Origin: an uncultured Collinsella sp.
GTDB lineage: Bacteria; Actinomycetota; Coriobacteriia; Coriobacteriales; Coriobacteriaceae
DNA: 9,791 nucleotides
Assembly (NCBI GenBank): GCA_900541475.1
Contig: UQJV01000056.1
Span: 1-9,791, forward strand
Reading direction: 5' to 3'
Part shown: piece by piece, positions 1 to 6,104 of the stretch
Position numbering within the stretch: position 1 is the first letter of the stretch
Layout of the letters: each line of letters opens with the position of its first letter
The notes under the pieces: model-generated
Seen by the model: the letters and a program-made list of their open reading frames with translations, nothing else
Database searches by the model: none
Told to the model about the DNA's origin: nothing
Translations under genes and position numbers: made by a program

Positions 1-80
1 GCAGTTTCGCAGCGAAGCGAGAATGTTTGAGCATGGGATGATATATAGGCGGGCCGGGCCGGTCAGCGGACAGTAAGTCA
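1..80. other. Short non-coding edge of the window
   Basis: This 80-base stretch lies downstream of the minus-strand glycosyltransferase. It contains a small dyad (TTCGC at 6-10 and GCGAA at 12-16) and a GC-rich patch around 50-62 with GGGCC repeated in tandem. I see no convincing hairpin with a T-run to end the glycosyltransferase transcript. A plus-strand frame open from base 1 to a TGA at 28-30 could be the tail of a gene outside the window, but ten codons are too few to judge. Confidence 0.3.
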
Positions 81-1382
81 CTACCTGATATGCGCGGGTT
101 TTTCTCCCCAGTAGAAGCGGCAGAAGGCTCGTTTGCGCTTTTGGGGCTTGCCTGCAAGCTCCGTGGTTGCGATGGCGATATCCTCGGCTGCGCGTGGGCG
201 TCGCAGCACTTCGCCATTGATGAGCAGTGCCTTGAGCGACTCCGGATGATCGTGGAGATGGCGCAACGTCACGATGAGCTCGCGTGCGGTGGTGACATGC
301 ATGCTGGCGCCCATGCCGGTGAGCATGGTGGTGTTGGCCTTTTCCTGGCCATAGGACTTGCCCAGTAGAATCATCGGCAGGTGTGCGCACAGGCATTCGG
401 TAACAGTGAGTCCGCCCGATTTGAGAATTGCCAGGTCACAGCCGTGCATAAGCGCAGCCATGTCATCGACGTAGTCAAGAACCGTGACGTTCTCGAGTTT
501 CATGGCGTCGAAAAGCGTTATGAGACGGGTGGCATACTCGGCATCCTTGCCCGGTAAAAAGACAAAGTGCATGTCCTCGAAGCTGCGCAGGAAGGGGAGG
601 GTGCGGTCCATCTCCGCGCGAAAGCGAACGTACGGTTGAGGCAAACTGGCGCCGGCCATCACCAGCACAACGAGCTTGTCTGTGGGGAGATTGAACTTCT
701 CGAGTTCTTCCTCGCGATTGTAATCCGTATCGAACCCGGCGCGAATGGGGATGCCTGTAATGCGGATCTTTGCCTCGGGAACCTTGCGGGGGCGGAGTGT
801 TTCGGCCATAAACTCGTTTGCCACACAGAATAGGTCGGTGTCCTTATGGGGCCACCAACCCTCGACCTCGTAATCGGTCGGTACGCAAATGACGGGATAG
901 TCGATGCCCGTAATGACGCGTGCGCCGACGGCAACGTTGGCTGCCGTGATGTGCGTGGCGACCACGGCAATGGGCCTACGAGTCCGAACGTACTCGTTAA
1001 ATGCGGGGAACATGATGCGCGACCATGCCGTGCCGCCGCCCCAAAGCAGGTGTCCGGTAAGGGTATAACGCCAGGTCAAGTCATAAATTGGGCGCGTGGC
1101 GCCGGTAAACGAGGCGGCCGTTTTGTTGCCGTCGAATTTTATGCGTCCAAAATCGAGGATATCGAGCACTTCAATCTCAACATCCTCGGGGATGCCATTG
1201 GTGCCGCGGATGAGGTCGAATGCCTGCGCAATCGCATTTGCGGCGGCCTTGTGGCCCGAGCCGACCGAGGCGTGCACGATGGTCACGAGAGGTTTTTGCT
1301 GAGCCAAGAGTGTGGTTTGTTCCGATTGGGGAGTGCTGTGCGTGAGCAGGGGAGCGTCGTCGCTCATCTGCGTCTGATCCAT
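81..1382 (-). CDS. GT28 / MGDG-synthase-type glycosyltransferase (433 aa)
   Basis: Probable membrane-associated GT-B glycosyltransferase that moves a sugar from a UDP-sugar to a lipid acceptor such as diacylglycerol. The N-terminal acceptor domain has GSGHKAAA at residues 41-48, the hallmark of the MGDG-synthase N-domain (plants, and Bacillus UgtP). The C-terminal nucleotide-sugar domain carries GIPIRAGF (210-217), KSGGLTVTE (321-329) and GQEKANTTML (345-354), which match the MurG/UgtP donor site. The first 30 residues look disordered and the last 20 are basic, which suits membrane contact. Length is close to other bacterial members. The start at 1382 follows AAGGGGAG; Met6 is a possible alternative. 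It is divergent from trxB with no obvious functional link. Family assignment is firm; donor and acceptor are inferred and cannot be read from the sequence. Confidence 0.88.
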   Translation of the reverse strand: MDQTQMSDDAPLLTHSTPQSEQTTLLAQQKPLVTIVHASVGSGHKAAANAIAQAFDLIRGTNGIPEDVEIEVLDILDFGRIKFDGNKTAASFTGATRPIYDLTWRYTLTGHLLWGGGTAWSRIMFPAFNEYVRTRRPIAVVATHITAANVAVGARVITGIDYPVICVPTDYEVEGWWPHKDTDLFCVANEFMAETLRPRKVPEAKIRITGIPIRAGFDTDYNREEELEKFNLPTDKLVVLVMAGASLPQPYVRFRAEMDRTLPFLRSFEDMHFVFLPGKDAEYATRLITLFDAMKLENVTVLDYVDDMAALMHGCDLAILKSGGLTVTECLCAHLPMILLGKSYGQEKANTTMLTGMGASMHVTTARELIVTLRHLHDHPESLKALLINGEVLRRPRAAEDIAIATTELAGKPQKRKRAFCRFYWGEKPAHIR

Positions 1383-1499
1383 CGATATCTCCCCTTCATC
1401 TTTGTTTCACAGAGAATCATTGTAGTGCATGAGTGTCACGTTCGCATAAATTTGGGTATGAGCGCAAAGAACGCCAATCTTTCGACAGGAGGTCTTTTC
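1383..1499. promoter_or_regulatory. Divergent promoter region between the glycosyltransferase and trxB
   Basis: This is the only non-coding DNA between two divergent genes, so both promoters should lie here. On the minus strand, TACAAT (plus coordinates 1419-1424) is a plausible -10, about 36 bases from the glycosyltransferase ATG, but its -35 is poor. For trxB, CATAAA at 1445-1450 is the best -10-like hexamer, with TTGTAG at 1420-1425 at a too-long spacing of 19. AGGAGG at 1487-1492 is a perfect ribosome binding site, 7 bases before the trxB ATG. Promoter calls are weak; the ribosome binding site is strong. Confidence 0.4.
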
Positions 1500-2438
1500 A
1501 TGACTACTCATCAGCCGATCGATGTTGCGATTATCGGCGGCGGGCCTGCGGGCTATGCTGCAGCCATTTATGCGGCGCGCGCTAACCTAACGACGACCGT
1601 GATTGAACAGGGCATGTCGGGAGGACAGATCGCCACAACCAATGAGGTCGAGAACTATCCGGGCATTCCGCTCTTGAGTGGTGCCGAACTCGGCGAGCGT
1701 TTTCAGCAACATGCAGAGGGCCTGGGGGCACAGGTTGCATGGAGCATGGTTACGGGTATCGATTACGATGCTGATGCGGCGCTGTTTACGGTGCATCACG
1801 ATATGGGCGATACGCTGGCCTCGAGCGTTATCGCTTGCATGGGTGCCACGCCGCGATCTGCTGGTTTTATTGGCGAGGATACGTATCGCGGTCGTGGCGT
1901 TTCGTATTGCGCGACGTGCGATGGTATGTTCTTTCGTGGTAAACAGGTCTTTGTTATCGGTGGCGGCAATGCTGCCTGCGAGGAAGCCCTGTTCTTGTCA
2001 GAAATCGCCAGCAGCGTGACCATCGTCTTGCGCCGCGATCAGTTCCGAGCCCCCGATGGCGTGGTTCAAAAGGTGCTCGCAAAAGATAATATTTCAGTTA
2101 GGTACCAAACTAGTATTGTTGAGCTTTCTGGCGAAGCGATGCCCACGACAATCACGTTCAAGAACAATGCGACTAGTGAAATGCACACTGAGTCCTTCGA
2201 TCCCGGCTCGTTTGGTATCTTTGTCTTTGCTGGCACACAGCCTCATACCGAGCTTGTTGAGCATCTGGTGGATCTGGCTCCCGACGGCGGTATTGTGACC
2301 GACGAATCGATGGCCACCCGCACGCCTGGATTATTTGCTGCCGGCGATATCCGTTCCAAGCGGTTGCGTCAAGTTGTGACAGCTGTTTCGGACGGAGCCA
2401 TAGCGGCTACCAGCGCATACGCATTCCTACACGGATAA
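1500..2438 (+). CDS. trxB: Thioredoxin-disulfide reductase (312 aa)
   Basis: Cytosolic FAD- and NADPH-dependent flavoenzyme that reduces thioredoxin. Domains in order: FAD-binding GGGPAG (13-18); NADPH-binding domain with redox-active CATC (Cys137, Cys140) followed by Asp141; GGGNAA (154-159); an RR pair (178-179) and R183, which in this family contact the NADPH 2'-phosphate; and the C-terminal FAD motif AAGD (280-283) followed by RQV (290-292). Length is typical of low-Mr bacterial TrxB. The usual HRR is LRR here, a mild variation. The frame is open far upstream, to 846, but AGGAGG 7 bases before the ATG at 1500 fixes the start; the in-frame ATG at 1458 has no ribosome binding site. No thioredoxin gene is adjacent. 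A terminator follows, so it is probably monocistronic. A TrxB-like reductase for another small redoxin remains possible. Confidence 0.93.
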   Translation: MTTHQPIDVAIIGGGPAGYAAAIYAARANLTTTVIEQGMSGGQIATTNEVENYPGIPLLSGAELGERFQQHAEGLGAQVAWSMVTGIDYDADAALFTVHHDMGDTLASSVIACMGATPRSAGFIGEDTYRGRGVSYCATCDGMFFRGKQVFVIGGGNAACEEALFLSEIASSVTIVLRRDQFRAPDGVVQKVLAKDNISVRYQTSIVELSGEAMPTTITFKNNATSEMHTESFDPGSFGIFVFAGTQPHTELVEHLVDLAPDGGIVTDESMATRTPGLFAAGDIRSKRLRQVVTAVSDGAIAATSAYAFLHG

Positions 2439-2477
2439 GTACGATAATATATCTTATGTAAGGTTGTTATCTTACTT

Positions 2478-2530
2478 AAACGTCCAGTATCAACGTTGCC
2501 TCAAGCTCGTTGTCGCTGGACGTTTTGTTG
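2478..2530 (+). terminator. Intrinsic terminator after trxB
   Basis: The outer stem is AAACGTCCAG (2478-2487) with CTGGACGTTT (2516-2525). Inside it, separated by a 3x3 internal loop, is a second stem CAACG (2491-2495) with CGTTG (2508-2512) and a 12-base loop. A T-rich tail TTTTGTTG (2523-2530) follows. It starts 39 bases after the trxB stop and points in the trxB direction. Confidence 0.85.
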
Positions 2531-2583
2531 TGAAAAATACGAGCCAGCTATCCTTCGGTCTGACCCCAACCAAACTCGACAAT

Positions 2584-2604
2584 CATACCATTCATTGTGG
2601 TATG
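2584..2604. promoter_or_regulatory. Perfect dyad CATACCA-N7-TGGTATG upstream of the DUF1836 gene
   Basis: Seven-base arms (2584-2590 and 2598-2604) are exact reverse complements separated by 7 bases. The centre lies about 60 bases before the start codon, near the expected -35 region. The geometry suits binding of a dimeric regulator. It has no T-run and its arms are AT-rich and short, so it is unlikely to be a terminator. The operator role is inferred. Confidence 0.45.
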
Positions 2605-2607
2605 CAA

Positions 2608-2630
2608 AACTAGATAATCTAGAATACAAT
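2608..2630 (+). promoter_or_regulatory. Candidate promoter with overlapping dyad CTAGAT-A-ATCTAG, DUF1836 gene
   Basis: CTAGAT (2610-2615) and ATCTAG (2617-2622) form a perfect dyad about a single base. It overlaps -10-like hexamers TAGAAT (2620-2625) and TACAAT (2625-2630), so a protein bound here would cover the promoter. No good -35 is visible; TTGTGG at 2595-2600 lies 19 bases from TAGAAT. The 10-mer AACTAGATAA (2608-2617) recurs exactly upstream of the convergent degV gene at 4280-4289. Autoregulation by the DUF1836 protein is a reasonable guess but unproven. Confidence 0.4.
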
Positions 2631-2654
2631 ATGGAAAACGAACGGAGGCACCAC

Positions 2655-3266
2655 ATGAACCATGCTAAACACGTTATTCCTATGTCCGATACGTCGGCTA
2701 GCATTAGCCCAGAGGATATTCAGCCAACGGTGCTACCTGATGCATTTATCCAGTCTGATATAGTTCGCAAACTCAATACGCTCAGCTTGCCGCGCTATAA
2801 CCAGTTGCCGAATGTGACGCTCTACCGTGATCAGGTCATTGAGTACATCGAACTGTGGATGGAACCGCTTTCGATTTGTTTGGAGCAGCCTGTTATTACG
2901 CCCTCCATGATCAACAACTACGTGAAGATCGGTCTGGTACCTGCTCCGGTAAAAAAGCAATATGGCCGCGAGCAGATTGCTCGCCTTATCGCCATTTGTA
3001 TTTTTAAGCAGGTGCTGCCCATCGCTGCGGTCCAGGCGCTCTTTAACATTCAACGATTGAGTTACGATGCGCCGACTGCCTTTGACTACGTGGTCGATCA
3101 GCTCGAGGCATCGATTCGCGCGGCGTTCTCCATTGAGCAGGTTCCTGTTGCCGATACGGCTCATCAGGTCACGCGCGAGTCTCTGCTCGTGCGCAGTGCG
3201 GTTTCGTCTTTTGTATCCAAGGCGTATTTGATGAGCTATCTAAAGTTCAATGGGTTTAATAGTTAG
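2655..3266 (+). CDS. DUF1836-family putative DNA-binding protein (203 aa)
   Basis: Probable cytosolic transcription regulator. The body, about residues 43-160, matches the DUF1836 family: a conserved entry LPRYNQLPNVTLYRDQV (45-61), then TPSMINNYVKIGLVP (82-96) and YGREQIARL (103-111). The second part resembles the winged-helix/MerR-type order in which a helix-turn-helix is followed by a Y-x-R-x-x-hydrophobic helix. The N-terminal 40 residues look disordered. The start at 2655 is chosen because GGAGG (2644-2648) lies 6 bases before it; upstream in-frame codons run through the trxB terminator and have no ribosome binding site. It converges with the DegV gene and shares an upstream 10-mer with it, so control of degV is a natural hypothesis. 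No DUF1836 target is known to me; the regulator role is inferred from the fold and context. Confidence 0.8.
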   Translation: MNHAKHVIPMSDTSASISPEDIQPTVLPDAFIQSDIVRKLNTLSLPRYNQLPNVTLYRDQVIEYIELWMEPLSICLEQPVITPSMINNYVKIGLVPAPVKKQYGREQIARLIAICIFKQVLPIAAVQALFNIQRLSYDAPTAFDYVVDQLEASIRAAFSIEQVPVADTAHQVTRESLLVRSAVSSFVSKAYLMSYLKFNGFNS

Positions 3267-3275
3267 CCGACGTAC

Positions 3276-3330
3276 AACACGGGCGGGACAAAGAGCCACC
3301 AGTCACTTTGTCCCGCCCGTGTTTTTGTTT
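3276..3330 (+). terminator. Strong terminator between convergent DUF1836 and degV genes
   Basis: Perfect 18-bp stem: AACACGGGCGGGACAAAG (3276-3293) with its exact reverse complement at 3306-3323, and a 12-base loop. On the plus strand it runs into TTTTTGTTT (3322-3330), a good terminator tail, 9 bases after the DUF1836 stop. On the minus strand the stem is followed by GTACG, not a T-run, so it would end degV transcripts less efficiently, though it is the only candidate for that gene. Confidence 0.9.
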
Positions 3331-3339
3331 AGTTGGACG

Positions 3340-4206
3340 TTATCGGCCCGAAGCTACGCCCATGCCGTATCCGATAATGAGCCCGTTCATCTCGGCATAG
3401 TATGAATCTAGCCCGTTGCAGGGCATGATGATGGTCTTGGAGCCGGGCCAATGCTCCACAATGCGGCTGGCAAGTGCCTGGGCGCCCGCCTCATTCTCGA
3501 CATGGTCGATGACGACTTCTCCACCGGTAAAGCCTTCGGCCTCCATGGTATCGACAATCTTGCCAAGCATTTTCTTTTCGCCACGGGTGTGACCGACGAG
3601 CTTAATCTCCCCCGCCTCGCTTGCTGTACCTAAAACTCGAATGTTAAGTTTATTGGCGATAACCCCGGCTGCCTTGGGAATACGTCCGGCCTTGGCGAGA
3701 TTTTCGTAATTGCACAGGCTAAATAGGATCTTGCTGTTCTGTTCCAGCTCATCAAAATAGCTGCAGGCTTCATCAAATGAAACGTCTGGATTGCTTGCGA
3801 GATAGCGGTCGAACAGCAAAAAGATCAGGTCCATTTTGCCGCCGGCTCCGCGCGAATTGACTAGATGAATCTGTCGGTTAGGATCCTCGGCAAGAACCAA
3901 ATCGCGTGCCGTGGCGGCGGCGTTGTAGCTCCCCGATACGCCCTCCGAGATGGGCATGCAAATCGTTTTGTCGGCAAGCTTAAAGAGCTCGGTCCACTCG
4001 CCTACGCTCGGACAGGCGCTCGAAGAAGCGCTCGACTCCGCCTGCACGGTGCAATTGAGTTCGTGGACGTCGAGCGTGAGGTCATCGACAAACTCGCGCT
4101 CCCCCACTCGAATTTTGAGGGGTGCAAATGCAAAGATGGTATGGGGTGCGGTCGGTTGCCAATCGCGGAGGTTGCAGCTCGAATCGGAGATAAGTGCCCA
4201 GCTCAT
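3340..4206 (-). CDS. DegV-family (FakB-type) fatty-acid-binding protein (288 aa)
   Basis: DegV/FakB proteins hold a fatty acid while the FakA kinase phosphorylates it for phospholipid synthesis; this role is established for Firmicutes homologues. The sequence has the family's N-terminal strand and ISDSS (6-10), a SACPS element (63-67) at the place of the usual T-S-Q-P-S, SEGVSGSYN (87-95, family S-S-G-L-S-G-T-Y), and NLAKAGRIPKAAG (169-181). Length is normal. The C-terminus lacks the common G-x-H-x-G-P-G element and instead has NGLDSYY (264-270) and GLIIGYGMG (275-283), so it belongs to a divergent subgroup and its ligand may differ. The start follows AGAAAGGA with good spacing. No fakA-like DAK gene is visible nearby. 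Family is sure; the precise ligand is not. Confidence 0.87.
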   Translation of the reverse strand: MSWALISDSSCNLRDWQPTAPHTIFAFAPLKIRVGEREFVDDLTLDVHELNCTVQAESSASSSACPSVGEWTELFKLADKTICMPISEGVSGSYNAAATARDLVLAEDPNRQIHLVNSRGAGGKMDLIFLLFDRYLASNPDVSFDEACSYFDELEQNSKILFSLCNYENLAKAGRIPKAAGVIANKLNIRVLGTASEAGEIKLVGHTRGEKKMLGKIVDTMEAEGFTGGEVVIDHVENEAGAQALASRIVEHWPGSKTIIMPCNGLDSYYAEMNGLIIGYGMGVASGR

Positions 4207-4235
4207 ATGGGGTCCTTTCTATTTACTCAAGCCTA

Positions 4236-4264
4236 ATTATAACCATCTTGCAGAACTCTGTTCT
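4236..4264 (-). promoter_or_regulatory. Candidate degV promoter with dyad over the -35
   Basis: On the minus strand a consensus TATAAT (plus 4236-4241) lies 29 bases before the degV ATG. At 17 bases spacing the -35 position is AGAACA (4259-4264), far from TTGACA, so the promoter may need an activator. A perfect dyad AGAAC-N3-GTTCT occupies 4252-4264, covering that -35. The -10 is good; the rest is inference. Confidence 0.55.
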
Positions 4265-4265
4265 A

Positions 4266-4288
4266 TATCTAGTATTCAGAACTAGATA
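4266..4288. promoter_or_regulatory. Dyad TATCTAGT-N7-ACTAGATA upstream of degV
   Basis: Eight-base perfect arms (4266-4273 and 4281-4288) are separated by ATTCAGA. The site lies directly upstream of the degV -35 region, a typical activator position. Its right arm sits within AACTAGATAA (4280-4289), identical to 2608-2617 in front of the DUF1836 gene. The spacing (7-base gap) equals that of the CATACCA dyad at 2584-2604, although the arms differ. Confidence 0.5.
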
Positions 4289-4320
4289 AAAGCTCATTGA
4301 AGATGAGTTGATTGGCGGAG

Positions 4321-4361
4321 ATAAAGAATGGGCCTCGCAGCGAAAAAGCCACGAGACCCAT
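4321..4361 (-). terminator. Strand-specific terminator after the NlpC/P60 gene
   Basis: In the minus-strand RNA, arms at 4361-4348 and 4341-4328 form a continuous 14-bp stem around a 6-base loop (4347-4342). Three of those pairs are G-U. The stem is followed by TCTTTAT. In the plus-strand RNA the same positions become C-A mismatches, so the hairpin is broken. It lies 22 bases past the NlpC/P60 stop and probably ends the five-gene operon. Confidence 0.8.
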
Positions 4362-4383
4362 GACGGATGCTGTGAAGTGTTAC

Positions 4384-5505
4384 TTAATAGCGCACAAAAA
4401 TATAGTCAGTCATACTATAACTAATAGGGGTAAGGATAACCCCTGTGTTGTAATTAGAAGCATGAATCATCTGGCCGTTTCCAACGTAAATGCCGGTATG
4501 ACGCGAATTTACAACGACGTCTCCCGGTTGCGGATCGGTCACACGAGTCCAGCCCATAAACGTAACGGTGGTGCCCAAACGGCAATAACGACCGGTGAGG
4601 CAGTAGCTAACGAATCCCGAGCAGTCAAAGCTGTTCGGTCCAATGCCGCCCCAGGAATAAGCGCAACCAAGCTTGCTGTAGGCACGCGAAACAACGGTGC
4701 CGCCGTCAACGGACTGGCTCGGCGCAGAAGGGGTTGGAGCCGGAGCGGGTGTCGAGGGCTGCGGCGTGGGGGACGGAGCGGGCGTGGGAGCGGGCGCAGG
4801 CGTGTTGCCGCCGTTGTTGGTCGTACCGCCACCGTTGTTAGTGTTCTCAGTCGTGCCGGCGGTCTCGGTGTTCACGGTGGCCTTCTCGGCGGTGCTGGCG
4901 TTAATGCCGGCCTGCAGTGCGGCATTGGCCTCGGCCTCGGCGGCAAGCTCGGCCTGCAGCTGCGAGTCCAGGGAGTTCACAACGTTTTGAGCCTCGGTCT
5001 GCTGAGCGTTGAGCTCGTCGACCTTCTTTTGCGTGGCGGCAACGTTCTTCTCCTGCTCGGCCTGCTTGTCGGTGAGCTCCTGCTTAAGCTCCTTGACCTC
5101 CTGGATGGTCTGGGCCTGCTTGTCGGAAACCTTACCGTAGTAGAACAGACGGTTGAGCATATCGCCCAGGTCATCGACGCCCGTCAGAACCTGGAGCAGG
5201 CTCAGGCCGCCGGTCTTGTACTCACCGGCAACGTAGTTAGAAAGCTTGGCCTGGCCATCGGCGATCTCCTGCTGCTTTTGGGTAATCTCGCCGGCGGTCT
5301 GGTCGAGCGCCTGCGTTTGAGTGGCGAGCTCGTCGTAGATCTGCTGGGTTTGCGTGCCGATCTGCTCGAGTTTTGTACGAGCAGCGGCAAGGTCGGATGC
5401 GGTATCGGCATAGGCCGGAGCCGCGAGGCCCAGGCCCAAAACACAAGCGAGGGTTGCCGTAGCAGCGCAGCGTGCCATGTTTTTGTGCGTGTTTGCTGTG
5501 CGCAT
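4384..5505 (-). CDS. Secreted NlpC/P60 peptidoglycan hydrolase with coiled coil (373 aa)
   Basis: Exported cysteine peptidase expected to cut peptide stems of the cell wall, as in the RipA/PcsB/CwlO type involved in cell separation. Residues 1-33 form a signal peptide (Lys8, Arg12, hydrophobic core 13-30, AYA cleavage site 31-33). Residues 34-210 are a Gln/Glu/Ala-rich coiled coil like the PcsB/CwlO N-domain. Residues 211-268 are a low-complexity Thr/Asn/Gly then Pro/Ala/Thr/Ser linker. The catalytic domain fills 269-373, with Cys295 in FDCSGF (293-298), His336 in SRHTGIY (334-340) and His348 as likely third residue. It is preceded by GGAAAGGAAG, a clear ribosome binding site, and begins 32 bases after apt, so it is likely co-transcribed. 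Coiled-coil hydrolases of this type are often autoinhibited and activated by FtsEX-like partners; that is inference here. Confidence 0.92.
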   Translation of the reverse strand: MRTANTHKNMARCAATATLACVLGLGLAAPAYADTASDLAAARTKLEQIGTQTQQIYDELATQTQALDQTAGEITQKQQEIADGQAKLSNYVAGEYKTGGLSLLQVLTGVDDLGDMLNRLFYYGKVSDKQAQTIQEVKELKQELTDKQAEQEKNVAATQKKVDELNAQQTEAQNVVNSLDSQLQAELAAEAEANAALQAGINASTAEKATVNTETAGTTENTNNGGGTTNNGGNTPAPAPTPAPSPTPQPSTPAPAPTPSAPSQSVDGGTVVSRAYSKLGCAYSWGGIGPNSFDCSGFVSYCLTGRYCRLGTTVTFMGWTRVTDPQPGDVVVNSRHTGIYVGNGQMIHASNYNTGVILTPISYSMTDYIFVRY

Positions 5506-5537
5506 GGAGCTTCCTTTCCGGTATCTAAGGGTAGCGG

Positions 5538-6068
5538 CTAGTGCACCGTTACCAAGCTAAAGAGCTCAACTTCCTCGTTGGAAGGCGTGAGCTTCTCGCG
5601 CGGGTTGAGAAACGCAAGCTCGAGGATACAACCGTAACCCACAAGCTTTGCGCCCATATCTCGCACCAGTTTACCTGTTGCCTCGACGGTTCCGCCCGTC
5701 GCGACCAAGTCATCCAGAATCAACACGGTATCTTTAGAGGTAATGGCATCGGCATGGATCTCGATGGAGTCGGTGCCATACTCGAGCTCGTAGCTCCGGC
5801 TCACCGTCTTGCGCGGCAGCTTGCCCGGCTTACGAGCTGGCACAAAGCCGGCACCCAGGGCGACAGCCACGGGCACGCCGACCATAAAGCCGCGAGCCTC
5901 GGGACCCACGACCTTGGTGATACCAATGCCGGCAAAATGCTCAGCCAGGGCATCTACCATGGCCTTTAGTGCCTCGGGATTACCAAAGAGCGGCGTGATG
6001 TCCTTAAAGATGACTCCGGGCTCGGGATAGTCGGGGATGTCGACGATGTGAGATTCGAAGTCGTACAT
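5538..6068 (-). CDS. apt: Adenine phosphoribosyltransferase (176 aa)
   Basis: Cytosolic purine salvage enzyme: adenine + PRPP gives AMP + PPi. It has the family's PGVIFKDIT (17-25), EARGF (57-61), a flexible loop with ARKPGKLP (78-85), and the PRPP-binding motif VLILDDLVATGGT (115-127). Length is typical (170-185). An in-frame ATG exists at 6083, but that start lacks a ribosome binding site, whereas AAAGGT (6075-6080) lies 6 bases before the ATG at 6068, so the shorter form is chosen. It sits between the FtsR-like regulator (36 bases away) and the wall hydrolase, with no promoter evident, so it is probably part of the operon. In many bacteria apt lies next to relA or recJ; this location is different. 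Confidence 0.95.
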   Translation of the reverse strand: MYDFESHIVDIPDYPEPGVIFKDITPLFGNPEALKAMVDALAEHFAGIGITKVVGPEARGFMVGVPVAVALGAGFVPARKPGKLPRKTVSRSYELEYGTDSIEIHADAITSKDTVLILDDLVATGGTVEATGKLVRDMGAKLVGYGCILELAFLNPREKLTPSNEEVELFSLVTVH

Positions 6069-6104
6069 GACGTGACCTTTCATGGATTGCCGGGTGGACG
6101 GCGG

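Noticed and set aside
846..1499. Upstream in-frame extension of trxB (218 codons)
   Set aside because: It overlaps the glycosyltransferase antisense, has no family similarity, and AGGAGG fixes the trxB start at 1500.
4743..4806. Tandem repeat-like run inside the NlpC/P60 gene
   Set aside because: It is explained by the Pro/Ala/Thr/Ser linker between coiled coil and catalytic domain, not by a separate repeat element or CRISPR.
4312..5541. Plus-strand open frame of 409 codons opposite the NlpC/P60 gene
   Set aside because: It is an antisense shadow. The minus strand has a signal peptide, coiled coil, linker and complete NlpC/P60 domain, while the plus-strand product is repetitive Leu/Gly/Arg-rich sequence caused by the linker codons.
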